From Macrosoma leucophasiata (Eukaryota; Arthropoda; Insecta; Lepidoptera; Hedylidae): a stretch of DNA of 64,000 bases. A program made the translations under genes and the position numbers. Shown here in pieces: positions 1 through 9,799 of this stretch. Where the stretch lies: positions 3,988,001 through 4,052,000 of the forward strand of contig JAWQUS010000003.1 in the NCBI GenBank assembly GCA_036365455.1, in the 5' to 3' direction. Position 1 is the first letter of the stretch, and each line of letters opens with the position of its first letter. The notes under the pieces are model-generated. The model saw only the letters and a list, made by a program, of their open reading frames with translations. It did not search any database and was not told the DNA's origin.

Positions 1-32
1 AAGTCGTAGTGCTGTCTGTGAATCTGACCATG

Positions 33-528
33 AGTGAGAATCTTTATTTATTTTGGGTACCTCCCCACATGACAATGTGACGCGCGGATAATTTTTTTAT
101 TTTTCGTTTTCTATATAGTGTAGGATATCGTTGCATAGGTCTTTCAAAAATGTTAGGGGTGTATTAATTTCATTTTTTCGATTTTGTTAACTGTTCGTGA
201 CTAATTAAGCTTTAAAGTGCTATTTTTCATTAGAGTCAAGTGTCCCCCCCCTGTACCAACTAAATGGTTATTGTTAGGAATTCAAACGTTACGGCAAAAG
301 TAGCTACATATAACGAAATTTACAGGAAAACTATTAAAAAATATATAGTAAGATACACTGCAGTTGACTTTACAAGTTTGCGAGTAATAGTCGACCAAAT
401 GTATTTTACTCGATTTTTTTAAATATTTCCATAGGAAATATTTATTTATTTTTTCATTACATTATTCAAACCTAAAAACTACATTGCACTGCGAGTGGCC
501 CGCACTTGACCGGTTTTTGAAGTCGGTT
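33..528 (+). repeat. GGGTTCCGTAGT/TGTC-family repeat, head missing
   Basis: The stretch with GGGTACCTCCCC near 54, the T-rich block, GTGTCCCCCCC near 240 and the closing ACTTGACCGGTTTTTG near 505 matches the bodies at 10651-11204 and 11209-11840 in order and content. The TGTC-rich head is missing. Noncoding; probably a LINE 3' end or a non-autonomous derivative. Confidence 0.7.
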
Positions 529-537
529 AATTAAATC

Positions 538-642
538 TAAGCACGTTCACGTTAACTTTAATATTGATCCGAGGGATAGACGCGTAACCTCATATAGCCA
601 AATAGAAGGCGCTTCCAAGAGTAATGTGTTTTTGATGTTGGA
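538..642 (+). repeat. Direct repeat, copy 1 of 2
   Basis: A segment containing ATTGATCCGAGGGATAGACG recurs at 1892-2000 in the same orientation with scattered differences. The two copies bracket the TIR element at 661-1353 and SINE fragments. Family unknown. Confidence 0.6.
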
Positions 643-660
643 AAAGCTTATACGTTAAAG

Positions 661-1353
661 GTCTTATTCATAAAAAAACGCTTATAGAAGGTTTATAGCA
701 TTAATTTGTTAAAATGCTCTATAAGCCTATAAATCGTTCTATAAAATTGTTTATTCATAAACGTTCTTTAAGCCTTCCATAGTGAAAATTGTTCATAGTC
801 GAAATTTTGCCTATGTTGATATTGAAAATGACCTTATTTCGAATAAAAGAAAAAAAAATAAACGTCACAGGTGACGAAATGTGTAAAACGTGTAAAAATC
901 GCGCGCACTTTCTAACATTCATGGCTACGTTCCTTTAATCGACCGCAACAACCGCGACCATGACCGCTGAAATTTCCATTTTTATGAAATAATACGCGAC
1001 CGCATTGTATCGGAGTGGATACAATGCGGTCGCGAACAGTGACGTCATTTATGACGTCAAACGACCGCTCGCGACGTCCACGGGCCTCAGGTGGAACAAT
1101 ACAAAGGGCGTTACGGTCGTTGTGGTCGATTAATGGAACGCGCCCAATGTCAATTTCAACAATCAGCTGGTGAATGTCGGCCATATTTTGTCTTTAAAGC
1201 ACTGCTATAGTAGGGTTATAGTATTTTAAGGTTCTGGCCTCTATAACTTTATAGTGGGCTTATAGAGTGCTTAAGCGCTAAAATGCTGTTATGAATAACG
1301 TTTTTCCTAAAGCATACTATAGCGAGGTGTTATAACTTTTTAATGAATAAGAC
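661..1353. mobile_element. TIR element of about 0.7 kb
   Basis: The ends are inverted: GGTCTTATTCAT at the left and ATGAATAAGACC at the right. Both flanking arms are AT-rich with many TATAG motifs (CTATAAGCC, TTATAGAG), and a second internal TTATTCATAAACG lies near 750. The centre (about 900-1185) is richer in GC and CpG and holds a 90-codon minus-strand open frame (912-1184) that I do not recognise. This suggests a MITE or a non-autonomous DNA transposon carrying captured or decayed sequence. I could not find a clean target-site duplication. Confidence 0.6.
995..1034. repeat. Hairpin, 17-bp perfect arms
   Basis: CGCGACCGCATTGTATC (995-1011) is exactly complementary to 1018-1034 across a 6-nt loop. 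It lies in the GC-richer core of the TIR element. Confidence 0.9.
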
Positions 1354-1414
1354 CGTAAAACTAGAACGTAGTGAACATTGTATCCAATTGAATTAGAAGT
1401 CAAATTTCTGATCG

Positions 1415-1612
1415 TGACCAGAGGTCAAGATGCAGATGCGTTACCACTCCTGAGGTCTAAGGTGTTATGCCTCTGTGCCGGAAATGACAGAGCCTTACTA
1501 TCACCTAACCGGAACAAGATAGTGCTGAACACTACCGTTTAGCGGCAAGTATATAAGGTAATGCGGCGGTGCCTACGCCCGCGAGCTCTGCCACTGGAAC
1601 TCTACCACCTGT
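1415..1612 (-). mobile_element. SINE-A copy, 3' part missing
   Basis: Matches the SINE-A family in antisense from the GGTCAAGATGCAGATGCG block to the CTCTACCACC end. The last roughly 85 bp of the family and the poly(A) tail are absent. Confidence 0.85.
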
Positions 1613-1891
1613 GAATACCACCAGGTAATGTAGATATCCATGACTTCTAGCACAGAAATCATAATAGGTACATTTTAAAGACACATGAATGAAGAGATAT
1701 TTGAACGCCAATTATATTTTACAAAGGATGTCATGTATAAGTTAGGAGTGGCAGTGAATTGAGAAATCTAGCTCTTATAAAAATCCTATAAGCTGTAGTA
1801 TTCAATTGGCATCAATGTGAACGAACCATTCCTTCTTTCTTTTTTCTTTATTGCATAAAAAACCTGAATTGGTCGTGAGCTAAAACAAAAT

Positions 1892-2000
1892 CCGAGCACG
1901 TCCACCTCAACTTTAATATTGATCCGAGGGATAGACGCGTAACTACATCTAGCCAAAGAGAAGGTACTTCCCGAACAGAAATGTATTATTGAAGTTGGTA
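1892..2000 (+). repeat. Direct repeat, copy 2 of 2
   Basis: Partner of 538-642; it shares ATTGATCCGAGGGATAGACG and the following CTAGCCAAAGAGAAGG-like segment. Confidence 0.6.
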
Positions 2001-2045
2001 ATTCATTTATTTTATACTAAAACTATACAATCTTGAACTATGTGA

Positions 2046-2156
2046 TTTTCGGCACAGAGGCATAACATCTTAAGCATCAGGAGTGGCAAAGCATCTTCGC
2101 TGAAATCTCTAGTTTCACGTAGATGTTTAAAGGCGTATTATTTACCATGAATGTAA
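2046..2156 (+). mobile_element. SINE-A fragment
   Basis: Carries the CGGCACAGAGGCATAACA and CAGGAGTGGCAA blocks and a diverged 3' portion. A further worn 3' piece (CTGTAGTATTC..CATCAATGTGAA) is at about 1786-1832. Confidence 0.65.
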
Positions 2157-2207
2157 CAGTCCGGGGGGCTGCGGCCCAACGATTATTGTTGGACAGTTGT
2201 ATACAGG

Positions 2208-2282
2208 GCAACTTTTCCGAAAACTTCGTATGCGCGATGCAATTAAGTTGCATCGCGCATACGAAGTTTTCGGAAAAGTTGC
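2208..2282. repeat. 75-bp near-perfect palindrome
   Basis: Two 35-bp arms are exactly complementary, separated by the 5-nt loop TTAAG. The arm contains CGTATGCGCGATGCAA. Short open frames on both strands encode similar peptides here only because of the palindrome; they are not genes. Confidence 0.95.
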
Positions 2283-2409
2283 GTACGACATCTTCCGTCC
2301 TAGACAAGTATTGGGTGTTTCTTCGGTGCTCGACTGGGTTATGTAATAGATGCTACATATATAATATTATGTGGAGCTTGAGGATCATTCCCCAAAAATG
2401 TTAAGGGCG

Positions 2410-3380
2410 TACAAATATCAAACTACAGTAGGTATAACCGTTTTATCCTATTTAGTTGCTACATTTATTGATGAGCATTATTAAAGGCCCGAGCACAAAT
2501 AATTATTTACAGAGACACCCTGCTGACAGTGACAGACAGACATTCACTCGGATGTGTTATTGCGAAAAATAAAAATATTACGATATGGAGACAAAAAAAT
2601 ATATAGGGAGACCGGTGAAACACCAAGCGCGAGTTAAGAGTCACAGTAAGACGGTTTCAATAAAAGTATTGGAAAGATTCAACATCAAAGAAGTCAAACT
2701 CGACCAGCTTACACAGTAAAGCCCCAAGCCAATTTTGTTACCGTATTCTTAGAACATTACTTATTAGAGACCGTCTTGAACATTAATCCCCACCTACAAG
2801 TCTACGTCAACACTTTTTAAGTATACCTTCATATTGTTAAAAAGCTCGAAGCCATTCTAAGGACCAGCTTCGTGTGAAGGTAATTCGTCGCGTCACCTTA
2901 ATATTACATCGGAAAAACTTTCCCATTGTGTTAAATGAGAAATACTACTCTATACAGAATAACGTCTACCACTTTTTTATTTTTTTTTATTTTGACAGAC
3001 ATTTGATGATAAAAAATATTACACATATATTATACATATTTCGGGAACGAAGTGAATTCACGTGTCATAGCAAATTATACCGGAAAAAATAGACGCTGCC
3101 ATTCCAAATTTGGACGTGTTGCTGTGTAAATTTTATTTACGGAATGAGCTGTTCGGTTTTTGAAATATTGTTAGGTTTTATAGACTGCTGTTATGGCGGT
3201 GCTTGAGTATGCATTACATCCGGGATATTTAATTCATATAAATTTTAATTAATTTTATTATTTAAAAAATTGTGTGGAACTGTGTCTTTGCATAGGCCGG
3301 TTGGTTTTAATGTGAAACGTCTATAAGCGAGTTGCTGTTACTGTTACAGATTGAAAGAAAACCACATTGACTTGGTTGGT
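2410..3380. other. No recognised gene or repeat family
   Basis: AT-rich sequence. The only familiar string is TGTTATTGCGAAAAATAAA near 2558, which resembles the tail of the tRNA-like element at 48338. The 72-codon frame at 2874-3092 is low-complexity and unsupported. Confidence 0.5.
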
Positions 3381-3384
3381 TGCA

Positions 3385-3460
3385 AGCAAAATATCTTGTT
3401 TACGCTACAGTAGGTAGGTGACACAAATACGAGTGCGCTGGTGGCACCTGTCTGATGCGC
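3385..3460 (+). repeat. Short dispersed repeat, partner of 5678
   Basis: ATATCTTGTTTACGCTACAG and GACACAAATACGAG recur near 5682-5720. This copy has no palindrome, so it may show the pre-fold-back state. Confidence 0.6.
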
Positions 3461-3519
3461 CTCGTTTGAACTTTGCAGTGGCGATATTTTGAACGAACAT
3501 AAAACTATTTAAAGTTATT

Positions 3520-4157
3520 GTTTGATATTATTTCGCATTAACACATGCTTGTGAAATATATTTTATTTTTAAAGAAAAATGGAAAGAAAAATTTGACTTC
3601 AGGCGAGGCTCGAACTCGCGACCTACTGGGAATCTAGTCCAGCCGCTCTTCCAATTGAGCTACTGAAGCCCTGCCCGATTTATCAAATCTTTCCTTCACA
3701 TCTATTGCATTGCTTTATGGTAGCAGTAGCGCCATCTATTACCAACTATGCTAGTTAGGCAACCGATATAATAGACTTTTCAGTTTATTGAATATCGTAA
3801 AGAAGTCGCTTTTACCCTTAATAATTGTTTGATATTATTTCGCATTAACACATGCTTGTGAAATATATTTTATTTTTAAAGAAAAATGGAAAGAAAAATT
3901 CGACTTCAGGCGAGGCTCGAACTCGCGACCTACTGGGAATCTAGTCCAGCCGCTCTTCCAATTGAGCTACTGAAGCCCTGCCCGATTTATCAAATCTTTC
4001 CTTCACATCTATTGCATTGCTTTATGGTAGCAGTAGCGCCATCTATTACCAACTATGCTAGTTAGGCAACCGATGGACTAGACTCCCAGTAGGTCGCGAG
4101 TTCGAGCCTCGCCTGAAGTCAAATTTTTCTTTCCATTTTTCTTTAAAAATAAAATAT
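3520..4157 (-). mobile_element. SINE-C array: tandem plus inverted units with tRNA-like core
   Basis: One unit starts with TTTGATATTA at 3521 and recurs at 3828, a period of 307 bp, with very few differences. The second unit stops at about 4073, and an inverted piece (4074-4157) repeats the tRNA-like core and tail in the other direction. Read on the minus strand, the core folds like a tRNA: acceptor ends pair (GGCTTCA with TGAAGTC), there is a D-arm AGCTC..GAGC and a T-arm GCGAG-TTCGAGC-CTCGC. The anticodon stem has a mismatch and its loop would read AGA without a long variable arm, so this is tRNA-derived rather than a functional tRNA. The direct repeat TATTTAAAGTTATT flanks the whole array (3506-3519 and 4157-4170), which suggests insertion as one composite unit. 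Confidence 0.85.
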
Positions 4158-4289
4158 ATTTAAAGTTATTTTTAATGCTTACAAGAACATAGTTTTGTAA
4201 GCTTAAAAGTAAAGTGGCTAGACTGTTTATTAACGGGTCGTAGGTTCAAATTCCACTTTTATTTATATTTTTCCATATTTTTATTTCTT

Positions 4290-4620
4290 ATAACGTAGGT
4301 ATATGTTTGAAACTATTGTGAAGGTCTTTCACCATTATGCGTTGCCAGTTATGATATACGGAACTGAAACGTGGTCGTTCACTATGGGCTTCATAAGAAG
4401 GCTCAAGTTCGCGCAGAGAACAATGGAGAGCTAAGTTTCCATGAGTGAGATTATAGTAGAATGCCATGAGTGAGATTAAATTAAGAATGAAAAAGAATGA
4501 AGTGATAGCCGACAAAGTCCACCGAATAGAGAAACTGAATTCCGATCGGTCTGCATAGAGGTCATTGGGGGAGGCCTATGTTCAGCAGTGGACATCCCAT
4601 GGCTGATATGATGATGATGA
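4290..4620 (+). pseudogene. RTE-type LINE fragment (RT C-terminus and 3' end)
   Basis: From about 4310 the plus strand reads VKVFHHYALPVMIYGTETWS and continues through MGFIRRLKFAQRTMES to a stop. This matches the post-RT region also seen at 53676-53975 (KVFNQCVLPVMTYGAETWSL). After a deletion come GGAGGCCTATGTTCAGCAG near 4570 and a (GATGAT)n tail, the usual end of lepidopteran RTE-like elements. The fragment cannot encode a working protein. Confidence 0.8.
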
Positions 4621-4790
4621 ATCGCGTGTCGGGAAAGGAAGACCATCCAGGATATAGACCGGCGACTTAGTGAAGATCACGGGAAATCGCTAGACGAGGG
4701 CAATTCAGGACTGTCAGTTGTGGCAACCTTTGAATGAGATCTTTTCCAGCAGTGAACAACTTTCAGCTGATATAATAATGATAGGTATAT
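4621..4790 (+). pseudogene. Second RTE 3'-end fragment
   Basis: Decayed codons read roughly GRPSRI, TGDLVKITGN and RAIQD, followed by TTCCAGCAGTGAACAAC and an ATAATAATGAT tail. It sits head-to-tail after the previous fragment, with stops in frame. Confidence 0.6.
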
Positions 4791-4797
4791 AATGAAT

Positions 4798-5096
4798 CGC
4801 GCATGGCTCCGTAGCTGGTGTAGATAGCAAGCAATCTACTCGGTTGTGCGATACTGACACGGTCGGGTATGTGATGGGTGACCGCTAGTGGAAAATTAAA
4901 AAATTGAAAGAGCGTTTCCGTGCTGCGGAGGGCACGTTAAACCGTCGGTCCCGGTTGCTATCGATCATTAGCAGTCGTTAAATCCGGTCGGAGGCCTTAT
5001 GAGTGGTTTGATAACACCTGACAGCGGGTTGGCCACTAATCTTTATCTCCACCAATTGGAGCAGCATGGTGGAGTAAGTTCCAGGTCTCCCCCAAG
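4798..5096 (+). mobile_element. 5S-rRNA-like SINE
   Basis: Starts CGCGCATGGCTCCGTAGC and contains TGATGGGTGACCGCTAGTGG, followed by GGGCACGTTAAACCGTCGG and a 3' body that recurs at 12694-13047, 30328-30540 and 34515-34860. Across copies the 5' part reads TTAAGCACTACGGGCGCGGT..GATGGGTGACCGC, which I recognise as the internal promoter region of 5S rRNA; that would make this a SINE3-like element. Confidence 0.7.
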
Positions 5097-5104
5097 GTGG
5101 TCGT

Positions 5105-5245
5105 TTGTCAACCATTTCAATCAAGTCTTGACCAATACCGGACTATCAACGCTTACGTAGGAAATGTGCAGCAGAGATAACGCTCTACGAAGTCGAAACT
5201 AGCCCATCGTTTCTTTCGTAGGCTTGATGAGCAATATTTTTTGCT
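5105..5245 (-). mobile_element. Fragment of the 16470 MITE
   Basis: AATACCGGACTATCAACGC, AGAGATAACGCTCTACGAAG and AGGCTTGATGAGCAATATT resemble the right half of the TIR element at 16470-16699. Confidence 0.6.
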
Positions 5246-5285
5246 GGGTAGGTACTGTACGTCATCTTAACGCACAATTACTTTT

Positions 5286-5583
5286 ACTGGTGGTAGAGCT
5301 TCAGTGACGGTGCTCGCGGGCGTAGGCACCACCGCATTACTTAAGATACTTGCCGCTAAATGGTAGTGTTCAGCACTATCATGTTCCGGTCAGGTGGTAA
5401 TGTACGGCATTTTAATTTCCGGCACAGAGGCATAACAACTTTGGCCTCAGGAGTGGTAACTTACTGCATTTTGACTTTGGTCTTTGTGAGTGTCTGGAGT
5501 GGAGTATAGCTATAGGCTGCAGTCATCACTTAACATCAATATGAAATGCATGCTTGTTTGCCAGTTCCATTACGAAAAAAAAA
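5286..5583 (+). mobile_element. SINE-A, near full length
   Basis: This sense-strand copy runs from ACTGGTGGTAGAGCTTCAG, through the GCCGCTAAATGGTAGTG, TTCCGGTCAGGTGGTAATG and CGGCACAGAGGCATAACA blocks, to TTCCATTACGAAAAAAAAA. Family features across copies: about 290 bp, a poly(A) 3' end, and a 5' GGTGGTAGAGC that resembles a pol III A box. No protein is encoded, so mobilisation would need LINE proteins in trans. This copy has a small insertion near 5495 (GAGTGGAGTATAGC). Confidence 0.9.
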
Positions 5584-5677
5584 CGTTAGTTGGATTTTTA
5601 TTTTACAAGTATTCACACATAGTGAAACCGTTCAAAACGAAATAATATCCAAACAAAAGTACTAAGTAGTTGTAAGA

Positions 5678-5835
5678 AAAATATCTTGTTTACGCTACAG
5701 TAGGCGACACAAATACTCGTAGGAGTGCACCTGTGCCACCGGTGCACTCCTACGAGTATTTGTGTCTTATGTATCTCGAATGTACTTTTCCGTCGCAATA
5801 TTTTGGACTTACGTTCAAACACTAAAGGTGTTTTA
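5678..5835 (+). repeat. Dispersed repeat carrying a palindrome
   Basis: Shares ATATCTTGTTTACGCTACAG and a GCGATATTTTG-like downstream block with 3385-3495, but has a fold-back in the middle (5706-5766). Confidence 0.6.
5706..5766. repeat. 61-bp palindrome, 26-bp perfect arms
   Basis: GACACAAATACTCGTAGG.. (5706-5731) is exactly complementary to 5741-5766 across the 9-nt loop TGTGCCACC. Confidence 0.95.
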
Positions 5836-6204
5836 AACGAGTACAAAAACTTGTTTACTTGACATCTCCAACATAGATAGATATATCAATAGAAAGTTTG
5901 CTGAATGAACACTAAAGGTACTTATTAAAACTGAATCTCTTGTTTCAGAAATCATTTGAGTATCAGTGAGACGGATTTCAATTAAGAGCGGTCAATTATG
6001 ATTGAAAATGAATCAGGAAAATATTATGCAAAAATTGATCGTTTATCCGATTGACGCTAATGACAATACTTCTTTCTATAGATACTAAGAATCTTTTCCA
6101 AAATATACCAAGTTTGAAAACCGGATTGAGAAACACAAAAAAAAACGGAATACAGATGAATGCAATACAAGAGCAATGCACGTTGTACTTTTGGAATATG
6201 GTTT

Positions 6205-6262
6205 TATGGAGATACCTATAGGCTGCACTTGCCATCCATGTAAAATGCACGCTTATTTGCTA
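6205..6262 (+). mobile_element. SINE-A 3' fragment, diverged
   Basis: CTATAGGCTGCA, CATCCATGTAAAATGCACGC and TTATTTGCTACC match the 3' third of SINE-A. Confidence 0.55.
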
Positions 6263-6278
6263 CCTTTAAAATTTGCAA

Positions 6279-6590
6279 CGTAACATCACGTCTGCAATAT
6301 CCGAAGAGGTAGGCAGAGGCAAATGCATGCATTCAATACATGCAAACACCCACGATTCGCCCGTTACGTTTTTGGCCCATGTAACAGGTAGCGAGCCTGT
6401 TGCCATCTTCGGGCACGTTACCAAACTCCGAGGTACTGGGAAACTTCCATAAAGTGGAAAAATCTCAGTAGAACCAGAGATAAAGGATTTTAAATCGTTA
6501 CCTCTGATAGCCAGCGACCCGGGAACCGAACCCAGGATCTCCAGCGTAATGGTAGTGGCCTGCTACCACTAGGCTACTGAAGCAGTTTAA
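6279..6590 (-). mobile_element. SINE-B, near full length
   Basis: Antisense copy ending in GGCTACTGAAGCAGTTT. In sense, family members start GCCTCGGTAGCCTAGTGGTA (A box) and contain GGGTTCGATTCCCGGG (B box), followed by a body with TATCTCTGGTTCTATTGGG and TTACATGGGCCAAAACG, and end GGGGATTACAGGCGTGAAGT. They are tRNA-derived pol III units. Here the B box is worn (CGGGAACCGAACCC on the plus strand). Confidence 0.9.
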
Positions 6591-6898
6591 ATAATACTTA
6601 TTGTACAAACTTCAATAACATAAAACATAAACCTTCTACTGCGCAAATAAATGTCGGACGACACCGATATTTTTCTATTTCTCTTTCCCCAGCCATAAAA
6701 TGTCCACAACTTTCATGATTATGTAACATTCCTCTGAAGATAATCGCTCTGTGAACACCTCGTGTCCTTCTTTACGTAATAGAAACGTGGAAAAAATATT
6801 AACGCGTGGGATGATTTCAGCCACTGTTAATATGGAGGAATGGTATGTACGGGCTGCTCACATATTTAATAATAATATTGAGCGGGATCTTTTCTCTA

Positions 6899-7182
6899 TT
6901 TTTTTATATAATGGAAGAGTCAAACAATCATACAGTTCACATTGATGTTAAGCGATGACTGCAGCCTATAGACACCCACACGAAGACTAAGGTCAAAATG
7001 CAGATGCGTTGCCACTCCTGAGACCTAAGGTGTTATGCCTCTGTGCCGGAAATTACAGGGCCGTACATTACCACCTGACCGGAACACGATAGTGCTGAAC
7101 ACTACCCTTTAGCGGCAAGTAAATTAGGTAATGCGGTGGAGCCTACGCCCGCGAGCTCAGTCACTGGAGCTCTACCACCAGT
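6899..7182 (-). mobile_element. SINE-A, full length
   Basis: Antisense copy from TATATAATGGAAGAGTC to GGAGCTCTACCACCAGT. The poly(T) that marks the tail is eroded. Confidence 0.9.
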
Positions 7183-7228
7183 TTTCAGTATTGAAATGGT
7201 TACGCAAACATAAGATAACATGATATTT

Positions 7229-7514
7229 TGGTACAGCTCCAGTGACGGAGCTCGCGGGCGTATGCACCACTGTATTAACTAATATACTTGCCGCTAAATG
7301 GTGGTGTTCAGCACTATCGTGTTCCGGTCAGGTCGTAATGTACGGCCTGGTAGTTTCCGCCACAGAGGCATAAGTCATTAGGCCACAGAAGTGGTAACGC
7401 ATCTGCATTCTGCATTTTGACCTCTGGTCTTAGTGTGGGTGTGTATAGGCTGCAGTCATCACTTAACATCAATGTGAACTGCATGCTTGTTTGCCACTTT
7501 CATTATATAAAAAA
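7229..7514 (+). mobile_element. SINE-A, near full length
   Basis: Sense copy from GGTACAGCTCCAGTGACGG to CATTATATAAAAAAG. It lies 46 bp after an opposite-strand copy. A worn antisense remnant (TTAGGTAATGCGGTGGTGG) follows at 7516-7609. Confidence 0.9.
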
Positions 7515-7611
7515 GCGTTACCACCTGAGACTTTTGTTGTTATCTCTGTGGTAGTTATAATACTATTTTTTGGCGGCAGATACCTACATTAGGTAATGCG
7601 GTGGTGGCAAT

Positions 7612-8160
7612 ATCGTCCGCTATGAGTGGCGGGGTCACGGGAACGCTATAGCACACATCCGTGACTCCGCCGGCGGCTTCCCGTTGCCGAGCCCTCCTCG
7701 GAGCCTTTCGGCTTCAACCACCACTAGTGGCGTGCGGAACACCTGCACGCCAGTCAGCCCGAGACCTCGCCATTCGGGCGACGTACATCCCCTGGTCCAA
7801 CCCCGAAGGTCCCTGTCCAGACCACTCACAACACCAGGCGTCCCAAGACGCCTGGGTGGAATGGCTCGGGCACACAGTTCGGCCTCGAGGGAGCGTCAAA
7901 GGACTCCTAGTGCCCTCACCCCCCCCCCCCGCGGCCCTACCACGTCCCTTTCCGATGGCGGGAGCACCGTTAGGCGGCTGGGCATAGGGTGCATGGCCAA
8001 CGACATACCCGACAGCAGCGAGTGGTGGGCAGAGCCACGCCAAACGCCGCTTCCTCGCCGGGTTTCTCTTAGGTTCGCTTCCGTGTGGGAAGAACCACCG
8101 GGTACTAAGCCCCCCGGCCACGACAAGGCGGAAACCCTCGGGGGGGGGGCTAAATTGGAG
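7612..8160. other. GC-rich island of unknown origin
   Basis: Base composition shifts abruptly from AT-rich surroundings to clearly GC-rich, with a 10-C run near 7918 and a 9-G run near 8141. Long frames are open on both strands (7684-8187 plus, 7714-8121 minus), as expected by chance in GC-rich DNA. The plus frame contains RRVSLRFASVWEEPPGTKPP and the minus frame is Gly/Arg/Pro-rich. I recognise no domain. Candidate explanations are the 5' region or ORF1 of a LINE, or a host CpG island fragment. It starts next to a SINE-A remnant and ends at a return to AT-rich sequence. Confidence 0.4.
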
Positions 8161-8424
8161 TCTAACTCAACCTTAATGATTAAATAAAAAGTCTAGATGA
8201 AAGTACGGTGATAAGAAAATAGCATTCATTAAATAAATAAGACACCATTCTATAAACTGAAACCCAAGCCCGTCTAGACTATTAGCCGCACTAATAGGCT
8301 ATCTTTTTTCATCAAAGTATCCATTTCACTTATCCCTTAACTATTCAACCTTTCAAAACCTAATGAACAGTAATGTATGAAGGAAATCTGATTGTTAGAC
8401 AGCGACACAGTAGGTACTAGACAA

Positions 8425-8605
8425 CGTAACTTGACGCCTGCAATCCTCGAAGGGGTAAGCAGAAGTAAATGCATGCATTCAAGCATAGATGCAAACACTC
8501 ACGATTTTACGACCGATAGGTCTTAAGCTCTGTGTAATAGGTGGCTGACAGATGTCAATACATTTCCAGGCACATTACCAAACTTCGAGGTAGTGGGAAA
8601 TTTCC
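8425..8605 (-). mobile_element. SINE-B 3' part
   Basis: CGCCTGCAATCCTCGAAGGG, AAATGCATGCATTCAAGC and TTACCAAACTTCGAGGTA match the 3' body. The tRNA head is absent. Confidence 0.75.
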
Positions 8606-9031
8606 GGAAAGGAGATGTTGCACAAATGTATGGACCTCCGGCCATGTATTGTACACAATATCATTTACAGGCAAAATCAATATAGAAAAGTTTTTTACTG
8701 CATATCTTCACTTATTTAGTTTTGTTTGCAGTTACAAAACATTATTTGCAGTTGAATATAGCGGGCGAAGTCATTTTGACATTTTTTTTTTGTTTTTTTG
8801 ATTATATAGCACATATTATATAGTTATTTACATAGATACTACTATCCCAAGCGTCGGCTGTATCGCCGCCATGTTGAACATGGTTGAAAATGATAAAATC
8901 GTTCGAATAAAATGTGGTTGTAACTCTGAAATATATTCTTGAATAAATTAATTGTATTTTTTTCGGATTCCTTTTTAATTTACGCATTTTTTGAGGACAT
9001 TTACGAACCAGAGCCGAGCTCGCAACATCTT

Positions 9032-9179
9032 CTTTAAAAATCCCAATAAGACCAGAGATAAAGAACTTTGTCTCTGATATCCCTAGATAGAAATAAGCTC
9101 TACGTCTTATTTCTATCGAGGGATATCAGAGATAACGGTGTAAAGTTCTTTATCTCTGGTCTTAATGAGATTTTTAAAG
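9032..9179. repeat. Fold-back of a SINE-B segment
   Basis: Left arm 9032-9095 (CTTTAAAAATCCCAATAAG..TAGAAATAAG) is the reverse complement of 9104-9179 except for about an 8-nt insertion (AACGGTGT) and single changes. The loop is about 8 nt. The arm matches the SINE-B internal block around AGAGATAAAG. SINE-B normally carries this block once, so one arm is an inverted duplicate. Confidence 0.85.
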
Positions 9180-9799
9180 GAAACAACAAACAGGAACAAA
9201 CCCATTAAAATAAACATACAATAATAGAAAACTAAGTCAACCCAATATGGACTAGCGCAATCATCACAATAATACAGCATGCTTTCAAAATGTCAATCAC
9301 ATTTAATTATCCAATCTTTCAAAACCTATGTACCTAATAGTAACGATGATCTGGGCAATTTACAGCCTTACCTAGCTGATTTGATGATTCATTATTATTT
9401 TTCATTTTCTCCGAGCCCTGGTCGGGGTAACTTTATAGCTGGGTTCTGCTCGTTGCCAAGCCGCCCCTAATTTGTGGGATAGCTGCCGGCTTAGGGTTAA
9501 TTGTGTTGATGTCAAGAAAACCGAATCGGGTAGAATTGGCCAACCTGATTGAAGTATGGATGCAATTCTCATTATTTCTTGATTTAGGATGAATTGAGTT
9601 CTCTAACTCAATTCATCTGTTAATATTAGTCATTAGGTGTAAGGCTATCTACTCTACAAAATAAATATGGAGTTAATGTCGGGATATCCCAATTTAAGTC
9701 AGATAGATGTACTCAATTTATAGTGATAATGTAAAATTTTAAGCATTATTATTTCAATATTTGTGTCTTGTGACAATCGTATTTTACAAGTTAATTGAT

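Noticed and set aside
2077..2404. Paired ORFs on both strands with a shared peptide
   Set aside because: The similarity is produced by the 75-bp palindrome.
3600..3672. Functional tRNA gene on the minus strand
   Set aside because: The anticodon stem has an A-C mismatch, the AGA anticodon would need a long variable arm that is absent, and the sequence recurs with constant flanks as a repeat.
7684..8187. 167-residue protein gene in the GC-rich island
   Set aside because: Long frames are open on both strands, as expected from composition; no domain is recognised.
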